A DNA stretch of 64,000 nt from Endozoicomonas sp965232255. Its GTDB lineage: Bacteria > Pseudomonadota > Gammaproteobacteria > Pseudomonadales > Endozoicomonadaceae. The stretch's first letter is position 1. Every line of letters starts with the position of its first letter. A model generated the notes under the pieces. The model was given only the letters and a program-made list of their open reading frames with translations. It was not told where the DNA came from and made no database searches. The translations under genes were made by a program, and so were the position numbers. This document shows positions 45,602 through 54,641 of the stretch, one piece after another. The stretch lies in NCBI GenBank assembly GCA_965232255.1, contig OZ246962.1, positions 2,914,001-2,978,000 on the forward strand, read 5' to 3'.

Positions 45602-47329
45602 TTATTTTCCAGAGTTTGTCTGAGAGTTGTGGTTTCTTTCACACCACAGTTCTTCCGGCTGAATAGCTTGAGCGACGGTACACTTCTGATGTCTTTTATG
45701 ATCTTGCAATAGATTCATAAACCTGCCCTGAAGTTGACGAATGCTAATGGCATCACAGAAATTATAGCTACGACTCACTTTAGCGAAGAAATTACATTTG
45801 CTGTAGTTAGGGCATAATAATAAAACACCTGCAGAATAATCTTGACCTGCATATGGTCGTAGGCCACTTCTGGCAATTACTGAGATCAGCCATTGGAAAT
45901 CATCCAGCATGCTATATTCGCAATCCCACATTTTGTCCAGAAAAGTGATAGCACTTGCCTGATTAGCCTCAACCTCTGGTTCATTCAGCCATTTATGCAG
46001 TGCAACGTACAGATCGATGATCCATGCATAACTGGCCACCCCTCTGAGTTCCATTGAGTGCTCAAAAAAACGGCGCACTTCTGAAGTGGCATATTGTTCC
46101 GGATTGTCAGGACAAGTCATGGATTGAAAGCTCTGGGCAAACATTGGATCATTGTCCAACTCAAACTGAAGAAAAATGCCATGGTAGTTTACCCATAAAT
46201 GCCTGGGTCTTTTTTTCGCTATATTCAGGGGAGAGAAATCAGTACTGTATGCAATTTCACGATCAACATTTATACACATAGTAGTGTCGATGTATACTTT
46301 ATTATGTAAAAATCGGCGATTAGACAGATCGCTCAATTGCCTGAAAATCCAGTAAGTGTCATTTTGATGTTGCCGACGCATATATCCCCGAGAAATAATA
46401 TAATCACTGAAACGTGAATTAAAAACCAACGCTTTATGTATGGATAGGTGGTCAATTCGTCCATTCAATTTATCAGCACAACAAAGTCCATGACCGATGC
46501 GATCAATTAACTGAATTAGCCTGTCACGCAATTCCATATGATGTTTTTTAGCCTTCAAACCATCTTTTAATGGAAAAGAGCACGTAAATTGATATACATC
46601 TTTGACGTTCCTCTCCAGCAAATGCTTAAAGTGACTGCGGATTATCTCATCGTAGCGACTTGATAAATGACGATTTATGCCTTCTCCAGTTTCAGCATTC
46701 GGTTTATTCCTGTCTGGATTCATCGTGACCGAAACTCCATAAGCATCACTTTCTAAATTCTTGTGCTTTCGATCAATAAATGCATTGTATTTTTTCAGGA
46801 CTGCCTTCAGCTCACTTTGCAACTGCCTCAAATCATTTATTTGATAACCATCACTCATCATAAGGAGAGATAAAATATCGTCAGTCGTGGGATCCCTGGT
46901 AATAAAATCATCCAATTCCTGCTTTAATTTCGGAAATTTATCCAGGAATATTAAAAATGCCGCTAGCACCCGCAGTGCATCAATTCCCTGAGATGAACGG
47001 CACAGCGCTGGCTCAATAATACACTCTCCGGTAGCTACGGCCCGAGCTAGCACTTCAAGTTCCCCAGGTGATAACAGCTGCCGTCTTGCCAAGTCTGCGA
47101 AAAAGTGCAGACAATCGATTCCGTGCCCCCATTTACAGCCATTGATACTGCGTTGTTGTAAAAATTTAAACAGCGGTGCGTTTTTTCTTGTCGGAATCAA
47201 TGAATTCTGAGTTATTGGCACAACGCTCTGGTTGACAAATTGTCCATGAGTGGGTGATTGGTTATTGTCAGTTGGCAGAGCCGCTCGTAGATCATCAACA
47301 AAACTGCCTAATGTAGAGGATATATTCAT
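45602..47329 (-). CDS. Unknown 575-residue protein
   Basis: ATG at 47329 (a GTG lies two codons upstream). The stop is 8 bases past the IS remnant's TCAA end, so the insertion may have trimmed or replaced the original 3' end. I recognise no domain. The protein is soluble-looking, rich in Leu, Asn, His and Arg, with many cysteines, and lacks a signal peptide. Base composition is visibly more AT-rich than neighbouring core genes. Together with the RING-ankyrin gene it fits an accessory, possibly host-interaction, cluster. Confidence 0.6.
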   Translation of the reverse strand: MNISSTLGSFVDDLRAALPTDNNQSPTHGQFVNQSVVPITQNSLIPTRKNAPLFKFLQQRSINGCKWGHGIDCLHFFADLARRQLLSPGELEVLARAVATGECIIEPALCRSSQGIDALRVLAAFLIFLDKFPKLKQELDDFITRDPTTDDILSLLMMSDGYQINDLRQLQSELKAVLKKYNAFIDRKHKNLESDAYGVSVTMNPDRNKPNAETGEGINRHLSSRYDEIIRSHFKHLLERNVKDVYQFTCSFPLKDGLKAKKHHMELRDRLIQLIDRIGHGLCCADKLNGRIDHLSIHKALVFNSRFSDYIISRGYMRRQHQNDTYWIFRQLSDLSNRRFLHNKVYIDTTMCINVDREIAYSTDFSPLNIAKKRPRHLWVNYHGIFLQFELDNDPMFAQSFQSMTCPDNPEQYATSEVRRFFEHSMELRGVASYAWIIDLYVALHKWLNEPEVEANQASAITFLDKMWDCEYSMLDDFQWLISVIARSGLRPYAGQDYSAGVLLLCPNYSKCNFFAKVSRSYNFCDAISIRQLQGRFMNLLQDHKRHQKCTVAQAIQPEELWCERNHNSQTNSGK

Positions 47330-47476
47330 AATCACTTAATTTTTAGTCTTGGCTATGGGCGCAGCTACGCCAATGTAGTAGTTCAAGTACAGGTCGCCGC
47401 AGCCGGCTTGTGCTCCAGAGGCTACACGAACAATGTCGTTTTGTTAGCGCCCAACTTGTCATTGTCCAACTTGTCA

Positions 47477-48517
47477 TTAATTGCGCGCTCTGAGCTCCAC
47501 ATGGCGAATTGCCCTGCGCTGCCAAGTGTAGGCGATATGAATAGTGCCGTTCTCTCCTTCGATCACGGCTGGATAAGAAAATTCACCTTCGCCATCTTCC
47601 AGAGTCAGCTGGTGATGCCATGTTCTCCCGTCATCGCTCAGTGCTACAACAAGAGGAGAACGACCAGCCACTACAGGGTTGTAAACCAACAGGTGTTGGC
47701 CGTTTTGCAAGGTAATAGCATCGATGGCGGAGTTGGGATTGGGTAGTGATGTGACTTCTAATTCTGACCAGCTATCGCCACGATCACGGGAAAATGATTG
47801 CGCGATGATACCCGAACGAGTGCGACACAGCGCTTGGATAACGCCGTTGCAATGGTGCAGTAATGCTGGCTGGATGGCACCAAGACGCAGCGGGTCAGCG
47901 ATCGCGGCCTGAGTCATTTCTTGCTGATCATGCACTTCAATGTGCGCATGCCATCCCTGGTGCTCAGTACTGGAAGGATGAAGAGTACGCTCGTCGGCCA
48001 GAATCAGCGGCTTATTGCGAATGGGACCGAGAAAACCTGATGGCTGAGCCTGAGGTTCTGACCAACTGCAGCCCTGATCCGGTGATAGCTGATAATAGCC
48101 TTGCCACAAGCGTGGTGACTTGCCCGCTTTGAAGTACAGATAGAGTAAGTCATTCTGATTAAACAGTACGGGATTCCACTGTGCATCAGTATTGTTGTCT
48201 GGCAGGGAGTGGGTCAGTTGGGCTGGCGGCTGCCATTGGCCGTCCCGATAATGCGCCCCCCAGATACGGACATCTTGCGCGCCTTCCTGACTGCCACCAA
48301 ACCAGGCTGCCATCAGTTCACCAGACATCGTTTCGACCAGTGTTGCCGCATGACACGATGGCGTAGGCATCTCATCGGGTGGCACAATAAATGAACTCTT
48401 GATCACTGATAACCTGGTGTCATCCGTGCTTTTTATCGCGTTGGTCGTCATATCAGCAGCCAATACTGGTGAGATCATGGTTAACAATACCAACAAGGTG
48501 GACAGCAAAGCCGGCAT
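47477..48517 (-). CDS. Secreted sialidase-fold (BNR-type) glycosidase-like protein
   Basis: 346 residues from ATG 48517. A signal peptide is clear: short N-terminus, hydrophobic LLSTLLVLLTMIS and an AxA-type site at PVLAAD. The mature part has six-bladed propeller features of the sialidase superfamily: SRDRGDSWSE and LSDDGRTWHH are Asp-box (S-x-D-x-G-x-x-W) motifs, with PSCHAATLVE and IQPALLHH strands. Proteins of this group include exo-alpha-sialidases and related glycosidases acting on host or algal glycans. Substrate unknown. It lies in the accessory cluster, transcribed divergently from a small ankyrin gene. Confidence 0.8.
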   Translation of the reverse strand: MPALLSTLLVLLTMISPVLAADMTTNAIKSTDDTRLSVIKSSFIVPPDEMPTPSCHAATLVETMSGELMAAWFGGSQEGAQDVRIWGAHYRDGQWQPPAQLTHSLPDNNTDAQWNPVLFNQNDLLYLYFKAGKSPRLWQGYYQLSPDQGCSWSEPQAQPSGFLGPIRNKPLILADERTLHPSSTEHQGWHAHIEVHDQQEMTQAAIADPLRLGAIQPALLHHCNGVIQALCRTRSGIIAQSFSRDRGDSWSELEVTSLPNPNSAIDAITLQNGQHLLVYNPVVAGRSPLVVALSDDGRTWHHQLTLEDGEGEFSYPAVIEGENGTIHIAYTWQRRAIRHVELRARN

Positions 48518-48605
48518 AATTCTGCTATTTCCTCTCAATAACCCTTAATCCTTTACTAAAATAGATGCCTTGGCCGTGAATACAAACCAGCTGATTGGTT
48601 CCAAT

Positions 48606-49433
48606 ATGCAGATTACCAATTCAAAATCGTCGCTTGACGCTTCGGGATTTGTTGATTTGGCGCCGCAAGGAAAAACCAGGTATCAACTGGCAGTGGGCCG
48701 ACGTCAATCTCGCAACAGCTGCCGCGAAGGTTTCTCTCATGGGACAGTGCTCACCAGTCGACAAGTAACTCACTTAAATCGTGCCTTACTATCAGAAAAA
48801 ACAGCGGATGTGTTCGCCAGGGCAGCCAATGAAGACCGGCGTTGTCACCCACAAATCGAAGAAGATGAAGATATGGAAGGCCACATTCTGGCTGGACGGG
48901 ATGACTGTATCGTAAAACTGATACAGCAAGGACATTCACTCAATTCTTGCGACGATAATATTATTGCCCCGGTGGTCACCGCAGCTACCTACGGCTCAGT
49001 GAAAACCTTGCTGACCCTGTTGCGACACGGCGCCGATCCGAATAGCTGCAATATTCAGCCAATGCCCACAGGTCATATGCATATAGAGCATGTGCTGCAA
49101 CGGGCCGAGAACGTTGACAAAATAGTCCTGCTACTAAGCTATGGCGCCGATACAAAACCGCTGGAAATGAATTACGCTTTCGTGCAGGAACGTTCATTAC
49201 ACCTTCTGGTCTACTTTCATTGGCAGCAGTACTGTCAGAAACTCGGGCACTTGGTACGTCGCCCGGAAACTGTGGATCAGCTTAACGAGCTGGTTTCGCA
49301 GCTACCAGTGTCAGAGATTCAAGCGACAGTGGATCTGTTTGAACGGAATCACTGGTCAGTGAACCATCCTCCTGAAATTCCACCGCGTGGGCTGGAGGCG
49401 TTTTGGTCATTTCTGACTGGACCGGTTGATTGA
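48606..49433 (+). CDS. Small ankyrin-repeat protein
   Basis: 275 residues from ATG 48606; TTG and GTG codons further upstream are in frame and no Shine-Dalgarno decides. Central residues contain two or three ankyrin repeats (IIAPVVTAATYGSVKTLLTL, LRHGADPN, then VDKIVLLLSYGADT). The N- and C-terminal parts are unrecognised. The C-terminal half carries no signal or membrane segment. It may share a role with the large RING-ankyrin protein 4 kb upstream. Confidence 0.65.
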   Translation: MQITNSKSSLDASGFVDLAPQGKTRYQLAVGRRQSRNSCREGFSHGTVLTSRQVTHLNRALLSEKTADVFARAANEDRRCHPQIEEDEDMEGHILAGRDDCIVKLIQQGHSLNSCDDNIIAPVVTAATYGSVKTLLTLLRHGADPNSCNIQPMPTGHMHIEHVLQRAENVDKIVLLLSYGADTKPLEMNYAFVQERSLHLLVYFHWQQYCQKLGHLVRRPETVDQLNELVSQLPVSEIQATVDLFERNHWSVNHPPEIPPRGLEAFWSFLTGPVD

Positions 49434-49488
49434 AGCACAACGCTGCGACCAGTTTGGTGGCTGGTAAGCCAGAAGCCGGGGTACTGCC

Positions 49489-50214
49489 ATGCCCATAAAT
49501 GAAGCTGTCGATTATTTGAACTGGCAGCATAAGCTGCGTTCTTTTCTTGGAGGTGCGGCCGCCGTTATCCCATTGACGGTTGCTGTATTGCCGTGGGGAG
49601 TTTTGACCGGTTCTTTGGCCATTGAAGCCGGTTTTGATCCGGCACAAAGCCAGGCGCTGTCAGGCATTGTTTTTGCCGGGGCAGTACAGCTGGCCATCAT
49701 GGGGATGATTCAGGCTGGTGTCGGTCTTGGCAGTATTCTTGTTTCTGCCCTGTTGATCACTTCCCGTCACTTTCTCTACTCCATGGTCATGCGTGACAAC
49801 ATCAGTCCTCTGCCGCTGAGGTGGCGTATGGCCTTGGGTTTTCTGCTCACTGATGAGCTGTTCGCTATTGCCCATCCGGGGCAACTTAAGCGTTTTGACC
49901 GCTGGTATGCCCTCGGTGGCGGACTGTGCTTTTATCTGGGCTGGAATCTGGCCACGCTGGCCGGTATTGTCGCTGGTAAAAACATTGATAATCTCGATGC
50001 CTTGGGTTTGGATTTTGCCATTGCTGCAACATTTATTGCCCTGGTCATCCCGAGTATTAAAAATACATCCTTGCTGGTCTGCGTATTGACGGCAGTGGCT
50101 GGTTCGGTGGTTTGTGAGCTTATGCAATTGCAGGCTGGTTTGCTAATCTGTGTGCCGCTAGCCATGCTTGCCGGCTTTGCCTGCACCCGGATAAACGACC
50201 AGAGAGAGCGCTAA
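49489..50214 (+). CDS. azlC: AzlC-family branched-chain amino acid exporter, large subunit
   Basis: 241 residues with about seven membrane helices and the family N-terminal segment VIPLTVAVLPWGVLTGSLA, plus GIVFAGAVQLA and SRHFLYSM. With AzlD it forms an inner-membrane exporter of branched-chain amino acids (E. coli YgaZ/YgaH exports valine). Its stop TAA overlaps the azlD start (TAATG), a coupled operon. Confidence 0.9.
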   Translation: MPINEAVDYLNWQHKLRSFLGGAAAVIPLTVAVLPWGVLTGSLAIEAGFDPAQSQALSGIVFAGAVQLAIMGMIQAGVGLGSILVSALLITSRHFLYSMVMRDNISPLPLRWRMALGFLLTDELFAIAHPGQLKRFDRWYALGGGLCFYLGWNLATLAGIVAGKNIDNLDALGLDFAIAATFIALVIPSIKNTSLLVCVLTAVAGSVVCELMQLQAGLLICVPLAMLAGFACTRINDQRER

Positions 50215-50528
50215 TGGTGACGTGGATTACCCTGCTCTGCGTAGCGGTGCTGGTGTTTGCCAGCCGTTTTCTATTAATGGAGCCTTGGCTGCCATTGAAA
50301 CTAAGCGACAATGTACAACAGATTCTCAGATTCTCGGCTCCAGCGGTGTTGACTGCTATTGCGGCACCAATTGTGTTTATTCGAGACGAACAAATCAGCC
50401 TGGGCACGGATAACCACTATTTGGTGGCCAGTGTCGTTGTAGTGGTAGTCGCAATAGTTACCCGAAGCACCTTGTTGACGGTAGTTTTAGGTATGACGTG
50501 CTTTTTGTTTTTACGACATATGGTGTGA
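50214..50528 (+). CDS. azlD: AzlD-family small subunit
   Basis: 104 residues with four hydrophobic segments, typical of AzlD/YgaH. It includes the family-like FASRFLLM and ILRFSAPAVLTAIAAP. It overlaps azlC by one base. The end of the gene runs into a small tandem repeat of ATGGTGTGACT. Confidence 0.88.
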   Translation: MVTWITLLCVAVLVFASRFLLMEPWLPLKLSDNVQQILRFSAPAVLTAIAAPIVFIRDEQISLGTDNHYLVASVVVVVVAIVTRSTLLTVVLGMTCFLFLRHMV

Positions 50529-50578
50529 CTATGGTGTGACTGGACTGTGGTGTGACATTATCATCCTGGCCACACTGC

Positions 50579-50600
50579 TATCCCCGTTTTCACGGGGATA
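50579..50600 (+). terminator. Hairpin after azlD
   Basis: TATCCCCGT pairs perfectly with ACGGGGATA around the loop TTTC. It lies 50 bases past azlD and 35 bases past the DHH gene stop on the other strand, so it may serve both convergent units. No T-run follows. Confidence 0.55.
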
Positions 50601-50634
50601 ATGGTGGTGCTTCTGTTATGGCACCCGAATGACC

Positions 50635-52110
50635 TCAGCCAGAACTCGCGTCTTTTTTGGGGATCAGTACGATTGACTCAAACTGTTCTTCACCCAGCGG
50701 TATACCGGCTTCATGACAGTGTTGAAGCAGAGCTGCATACTGCCCTACCCCGACCATTTGCATGCCGACAGCCTCCGGATGACCACCCCCGGATTGAGTG
50801 AGATTTTTGTCTAACCACTGTTTTACGGTTTCGGTCAGATCAATTGTTGCATCCATTGCCCTGGTTAAAGAGACATTAAACTTGTTGCCAAATAATACAG
50901 CGTATTGACAGCCGGGGTGTTTTTTCAGTTCGTCACTGACCAATGCCTGCATAAACCGGCCACGCCGAGTGGTAGTATTGGCAGCAAAAAAATGCTCGCC
51001 GGCAAAAGTCACTGGCTGCCCCTGGCTTAATACTTTACTGGCTTCCTTAACTTGGATGATAAATTCCTGAGGGTTGATCTTTTTCAGTGCTTTGTTGAAA
51101 TCTTTGCAAGGCTCAAAAACATCAGCGACAAAGGCTAGCGTTTTTCCAGGAACCTTCATCAATACCTTATGATTGGGGTCGTTTCTGCCCCCAGGATAGG
51201 ATGGATCATTAAGGTCATAAAAGGATGGAGCGACTACTGTGGCTTCATCGCTGTCCGGTGGGGCGTAATGAAACCGGGCATTGAAGGCAGCATCACTGAG
51301 ATAACACAACAAATAATGTACCAGGTTGTCCTTGATAAAATCATTTTCAAGACCAACCAGGCAGTTATTTAAAATGGTCTGACTTTCCCGATCAAACTTC
51401 GTCTGTTCAAGAGCAAACCGGGTTAGCTCCTGGACTGCTCCTGGTTGCATTGTTGTTAAGTCGTACGACTTCATAAACTGACGATAAGATGCCAGCGCGG
51501 TATCCGATTGACAATCAAACAGCGTTTTCAGCTGCTCGGTACTCTTTTCCTTGTTTAACAAGTTGAAAATATGTGAGGCACCGGATTGCGTAGTATCAAC
51601 GTTAACCACCAGACGTCCGCAGTCAATGGCCTCATCAATAAATGCCCTATCGCCACGATCAAGTGCAGCATAGTCCTCATGGAATTTTTTCCCTGTACCA
51701 CCGTGATGATCGGTCAGTATCAAGCGGGTGTTTTCATCTTTTTTCAGCGCTTCAAGAACCGTGGCCACATCAAACATGATGTCAGCGGTCATAATAGTGG
51801 CGTTTTCCCCCATAGCTTCGTGCTGTTGGAGCAATTTGACTTCGATTTCCGGTGATTTCATGGGATAGCTTTGCAATAGTTGACGAATATCCCGTTGCGG
51901 CAGCGATGTGAAAGTAACTGTGCCTGCCCAGCTGCCATCGGGGCAGCCGCTGTGAACGACTACTGTCAGATATCTGGTGGGATCATTGGCCAGTTTATGG
52001 ATTGATCTGCCATATTTACCGGTGGAAATCAGCGTCTTTAACGTTTTGCCGTCAGCAAAATACTCGGCATCCAGTCGTGGTGGTGGTGGAAAATCCCGTG
52101 GCACGAGCAT
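50635..52110 (-). CDS. Divergent DHH/DHHA1 phosphoesterase
   Basis: 491 residues from ATG 52110; the frame continues upstream only through an unsupported TTG. Motif I reads HSGCPDGSWA (about residue 54) where most DHH proteins have DxDxDG; motif III is LILTDHHGG (DHH at about 134); motif IV is VNVDTTQSGAS; and the C-terminal DHHA1 motif is GGGHPEAVG (about 441). DHH proteins are Mn-dependent phosphodiesterases or exonucleases acting on nanoRNA, ssDNA or cyclic dinucleotides. The altered motif I and ~170-residue middle insertion set it apart from RecJ, NrnA and GdpP, so the substrate is open. Confidence 0.78.
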   Translation of the reverse strand: MLVPRDFPPPPRLDAEYFADGKTLKTLISTGKYGRSIHKLANDPTRYLTVVVHSGCPDGSWAGTVTFTSLPQRDIRQLLQSYPMKSPEIEVKLLQQHEAMGENATIMTADIMFDVATVLEALKKDENTRLILTDHHGGTGKKFHEDYAALDRGDRAFIDEAIDCGRLVVNVDTTQSGASHIFNLLNKEKSTEQLKTLFDCQSDTALASYRQFMKSYDLTTMQPGAVQELTRFALEQTKFDRESQTILNNCLVGLENDFIKDNLVHYLLCYLSDAAFNARFHYAPPDSDEATVVAPSFYDLNDPSYPGGRNDPNHKVLMKVPGKTLAFVADVFEPCKDFNKALKKINPQEFIIQVKEASKVLSQGQPVTFAGEHFFAANTTTRRGRFMQALVSDELKKHPGCQYAVLFGNKFNVSLTRAMDATIDLTETVKQWLDKNLTQSGGGHPEAVGMQMVGVGQYAALLQHCHEAGIPLGEEQFESIVLIPKKDASSG

Positions 52111-52328
52111 AAACAAAAACCCCTCTTTGGCTGAATACTTTTTTACTCGTCGACAACCGATATATGCCTGAAAAAAATGTGTAAACCATGGATTGTCTAA
52201 AACGCTTGTCCTCAGCCGACATGGCAGATACTGACTAATCCAGTACAAACAAGCCCATCCATATCGTTGTCAGCATTGTTATATCGACCAAAAAAACAGA
52301 TTAAAGTTCCTGTCGTCTTTATCGAATC

Positions 52329-53743
52329 TCGCGGAATACTCCGCCCATAGCTTGATTGCACCCGAAGGGCATAAAGGAGCAAAGCGACCTTTGCCGGTTT
52401 GGGTGGAGATGGATAGCGACCAGCCTGATAAGGCTGGGGTTGGTGGCTGATTCCGAAGTAATGGCTATTCCATGTTGCGGCTTACCGAAAACATAGTACT
52501 TTGGTAGACATGAAAACGAAGCGTGCCTACAAATACCGATTCTACCCAACGCCTGAGCAGGAAACCCTTCTTGCCCAGACGTTTGGCTGTACTCGTTTTG
52601 TTTACAACCAGATTCTGCGCTGGCGTACCGATGAGTACTACAAGAATGGCAACAGCATCAACTATACCGACGCATCCAGGCAGCTTACTGACCTGAAAAA
52701 AGACCCTGAACTACAGTGGTTGAACGATGTATCTTCTGTCCCGTTGCAGCAAACACTGCGTCATCAACAGGAAGCTTTCAAAAACTTCTGGGCTGGCAGG
52801 GCAAAGTATCCCAAGTTCAAAAAGCGCAATGCCAGACAGAGCATTCGTCTAACCAAAGCTGCTTTCAAATTCAAAGACGGACAACTGTTCATTGCCAAAA
52901 GCAAAGAGCCTCTGAACATCCGTTGGAGTCAGCCACTATCTTCTGAGCCATCCAGTATCACTATCAGCAAAGACTGTGCTGGAAGGTACTTTGTCTCTAT
53001 GCTTTGCGAGTTTGAAGCTAAACCAATGCCGATCAGCAATAAAACGGTTGGCATTGATTTAGGTTTAACCGATCTATTCATCACGTCCGACGGCAAGAAA
53101 TCCGGCAATCCCCGTCATACTCTGCGCTATCAATCCAAACTGGCTTACTACCAAAAACAGTTAGCCAAAAAGAAGAAAGGAAGCAGGAACCGAGCCAAAG
53201 CCAGACTGAAGGTTGCTCGTATCCATGCCAAGATAGCCGATTGCAGAATGGATGCCACCCACAAGGCATCCCGCACACTGATTAACGAGAACCAAGTTGT
53301 GTGTGTCGAGTCATTGACCGTGAAAGGAATGATCAGAAATCCAAAGCTGGCCAAGCATATCGCCGATGCCAACTGGAGTGAGTTTGTCAGACAACTGGAG
53401 TACAAGTCCGAGTGGACTGGTCGTACTCTGGTTAAAATCGACCGATTCTTCCCCAGTTCCAAACGGTGCTCAGGCTGTGGGTTTGTTCATGAACGTCTGC
53501 CGTTGTCTATCCGTCATTGGCGTTGCCCTGAGTGCAACGTTAAACACGACAGGGACATTAATGCAGCCATAAATATCAAAGCCGCCGGGCTGGCGGTGTT
53601 AGCCTGTGGAGCGACCGGAACGGGGATGGCACGGTCTTAGACTTTGCCATCCAGGGAAGGCGTGTTGAAACAGGAAGCCTGTTAGGTGACTAACGGGAAT
53701 CCCCCCACCATAGCCGTTAGGCTTGGTGGTGGGAGGATGTCAA
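52329..53743 (+). mobile_element. TnpB-only IS200/IS605-group element (IS1341 type)
   Basis: The tnpB gene is intact and there is no tnpA. The right end is set by the hairpin CCACCA...TGGTGG (about 53704-53733) and the TCAA at 53740-53743, which is shared with the decayed copy ending at 45594. The left end is less sure: a GCGGA-ATAC-TCCGC hairpin (about 52331-52344) and a copy of the dispersed CCTTTATGCCC repeat (52340-52380, minus sense) lie in the likely left-end region. Confidence 0.75.
52510..53640 (+). CDS. tnpB: TnpB, RNA-guided nuclease of an IS200/IS605 element
   Basis: 376 residues from ATG 52510. The N-terminal HTH/OrfB region starts AYKYRFYPTPEQE. RuvC motifs are intact: GIDLGLTD (Asp about residue 185), VVCVESLTVKGM (Glu about 266) and HDRDINAAIN (Asp about 350). 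A C4 zinc finger (CSGCG and CPECN) lies between the last two. TnpB proteins are single-RNA-guided DNA endonucleases that help the element persist. All catalytic residues are present, so it may be active even though no transposase TnpA is encoded here. Confidence 0.92.
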   Translation: MKTKRAYKYRFYPTPEQETLLAQTFGCTRFVYNQILRWRTDEYYKNGNSINYTDASRQLTDLKKDPELQWLNDVSSVPLQQTLRHQQEAFKNFWAGRAKYPKFKKRNARQSIRLTKAAFKFKDGQLFIAKSKEPLNIRWSQPLSSEPSSITISKDCAGRYFVSMLCEFEAKPMPISNKTVGIDLGLTDLFITSDGKKSGNPRHTLRYQSKLAYYQKQLAKKKKGSRNRAKARLKVARIHAKIADCRMDATHKASRTLINENQVVCVESLTVKGMIRNPKLAKHIADANWSEFVRQLEYKSEWTGRTLVKIDRFFPSSKRCSGCGFVHERLPLSIRHWRCPECNVKHDRDINAAINIKAAGLAVLACGATGTGMARS

Positions 53744-53763
53744 CAGTACTTCTGCGAATATAT
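53600..53763 (+). ncRNA. Predicted TnpB guide RNA (omega/reRNA) region
   Basis: In this family the guide RNA overlaps the 3' end of tnpB and the right end, and its guide is the sequence just outside the element. The scaffold would include the ACAGGAAGCCTGTT stem and the terminal CCACCA/TGGTGG hairpin. The guide would begin after TCAA at 53744 (CAGTACTTCTGCG...). The 5' limit is a guess. Confidence 0.45.
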
Positions 53764-53901
53764 TCGCCGTGCTGGGCACAATATATTCCATCTTCGATCA
53801 GGTTTTTGAACTAATTTATGTGAATCTCACAGGTTCGAGCCTGCCGTTTTGTGCTTTATACGGTCAGGAATTCACCTTACTTACAAGAGGATAATCCGAT
53901 A

Positions 53902-54507
53902 ATGGGTAAAAAATTACTGGTAGCACTTTCTCTGACTGCGTCGTTTGTTGGCGCAACGGTTGCCCAGGCCAGCGGACATGATCACGGCAGTGAGCCGATG
54001 ACGCCAGCTGCCATGAAACCGGCACTGGTAGTCAATATGACCGATTTGAACACCAATACTCCTGTGGGTACTATCGGTGTCAGCGCGACGCCTTATGGTG
54101 TGGTTTTTACACCAAATCTCAGCGGCATCAAGGTGCAGGCTGCTGGTCTGCACGGATTTCACATGCACACCAACCCTTCATGTGCTCCCAGCAATAACCA
54201 GGGTAAAAAAGTGCTCGGTGGCGCTGCCGGCGGCCATTATGATCCAGCCAAAACCGACAGTCATGGCCATCCATGGACAGATAATAACCACCTTGGTGAC
54301 TTGCCAGCACTTTACGTAAATAAAGATGGAAAAATCACTACGCCGGTACTGGCACCACGTCTGAAACTCGCTGATTTGCCAGGCCATTCTCTGATGATCC
54401 ATGTGGGTGGTGATAACTATTCCAATATGCCAACGCTTGGGGGCGGTGGTGCACGCATGATCTGCGGAGTGATTGAAAAAGCGCCTGCAAACATGAAGGC
54501 CAAGTGA
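53902..54507 (+). CDS. sodC: SodC, periplasmic Cu/Zn superoxide dismutase
   Basis: 201 residues from ATG 53902. A signal peptide (KKLLVALSLTASFVGATVAQA) directs export. The Cu ligands are in GFHMHTNPSC and in the late HVGGDNYS; Zn and bridging residues are in GGHYDP and HGHPWTDNNHLGDLPAL; a disulfide is formed between Cys of NPSC and MICGVIE. It removes superoxide in the periplasm, often important when bacteria meet eukaryotic host cells. The His-rich HDHG after the signal peptide may assist metal loading. It is followed by a strong terminator. Confidence 0.94.
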   Translation: MGKKLLVALSLTASFVGATVAQASGHDHGSEPMTPAAMKPALVVNMTDLNTNTPVGTIGVSATPYGVVFTPNLSGIKVQAAGLHGFHMHTNPSCAPSNNQGKKVLGGAAGGHYDPAKTDSHGHPWTDNNHLGDLPALYVNKDGKITTPVLAPRLKLADLPGHSLMIHVGGDNYSNMPTLGGGGARMICGVIEKAPANMKAK

Positions 54508-54555
54508 GCCATTAATCGTTCCGATCGGTACTGCTCTTGGTTCTGCTGTTTGGTG

Positions 54556-54601
54556 CCTGCTCCGAATGTCGTGAAGGACATACGTGAGCAGGGGTCTTTT
54601 T
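54556..54601 (+). terminator. Intrinsic terminator after sodC
   Basis: CCTGCTC (54556) pairs with GAGCAGG (54586-54592), with an inner ATGTC/GACAT stem, followed by a T-rich tail TCTTTTT ending at 54601. Confidence 0.7.
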
Positions 54602-54641
54602 CGGAAATGCCAGGTGCCAGGAGCAGGGACCGGTTAAGCAG

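Noticed and set aside
52501..52509. TTG start for TnpB three codons upstream
   Set aside because: The ATG at 52510 gives the normal MKTKRAYKYRFYP family N-terminus.
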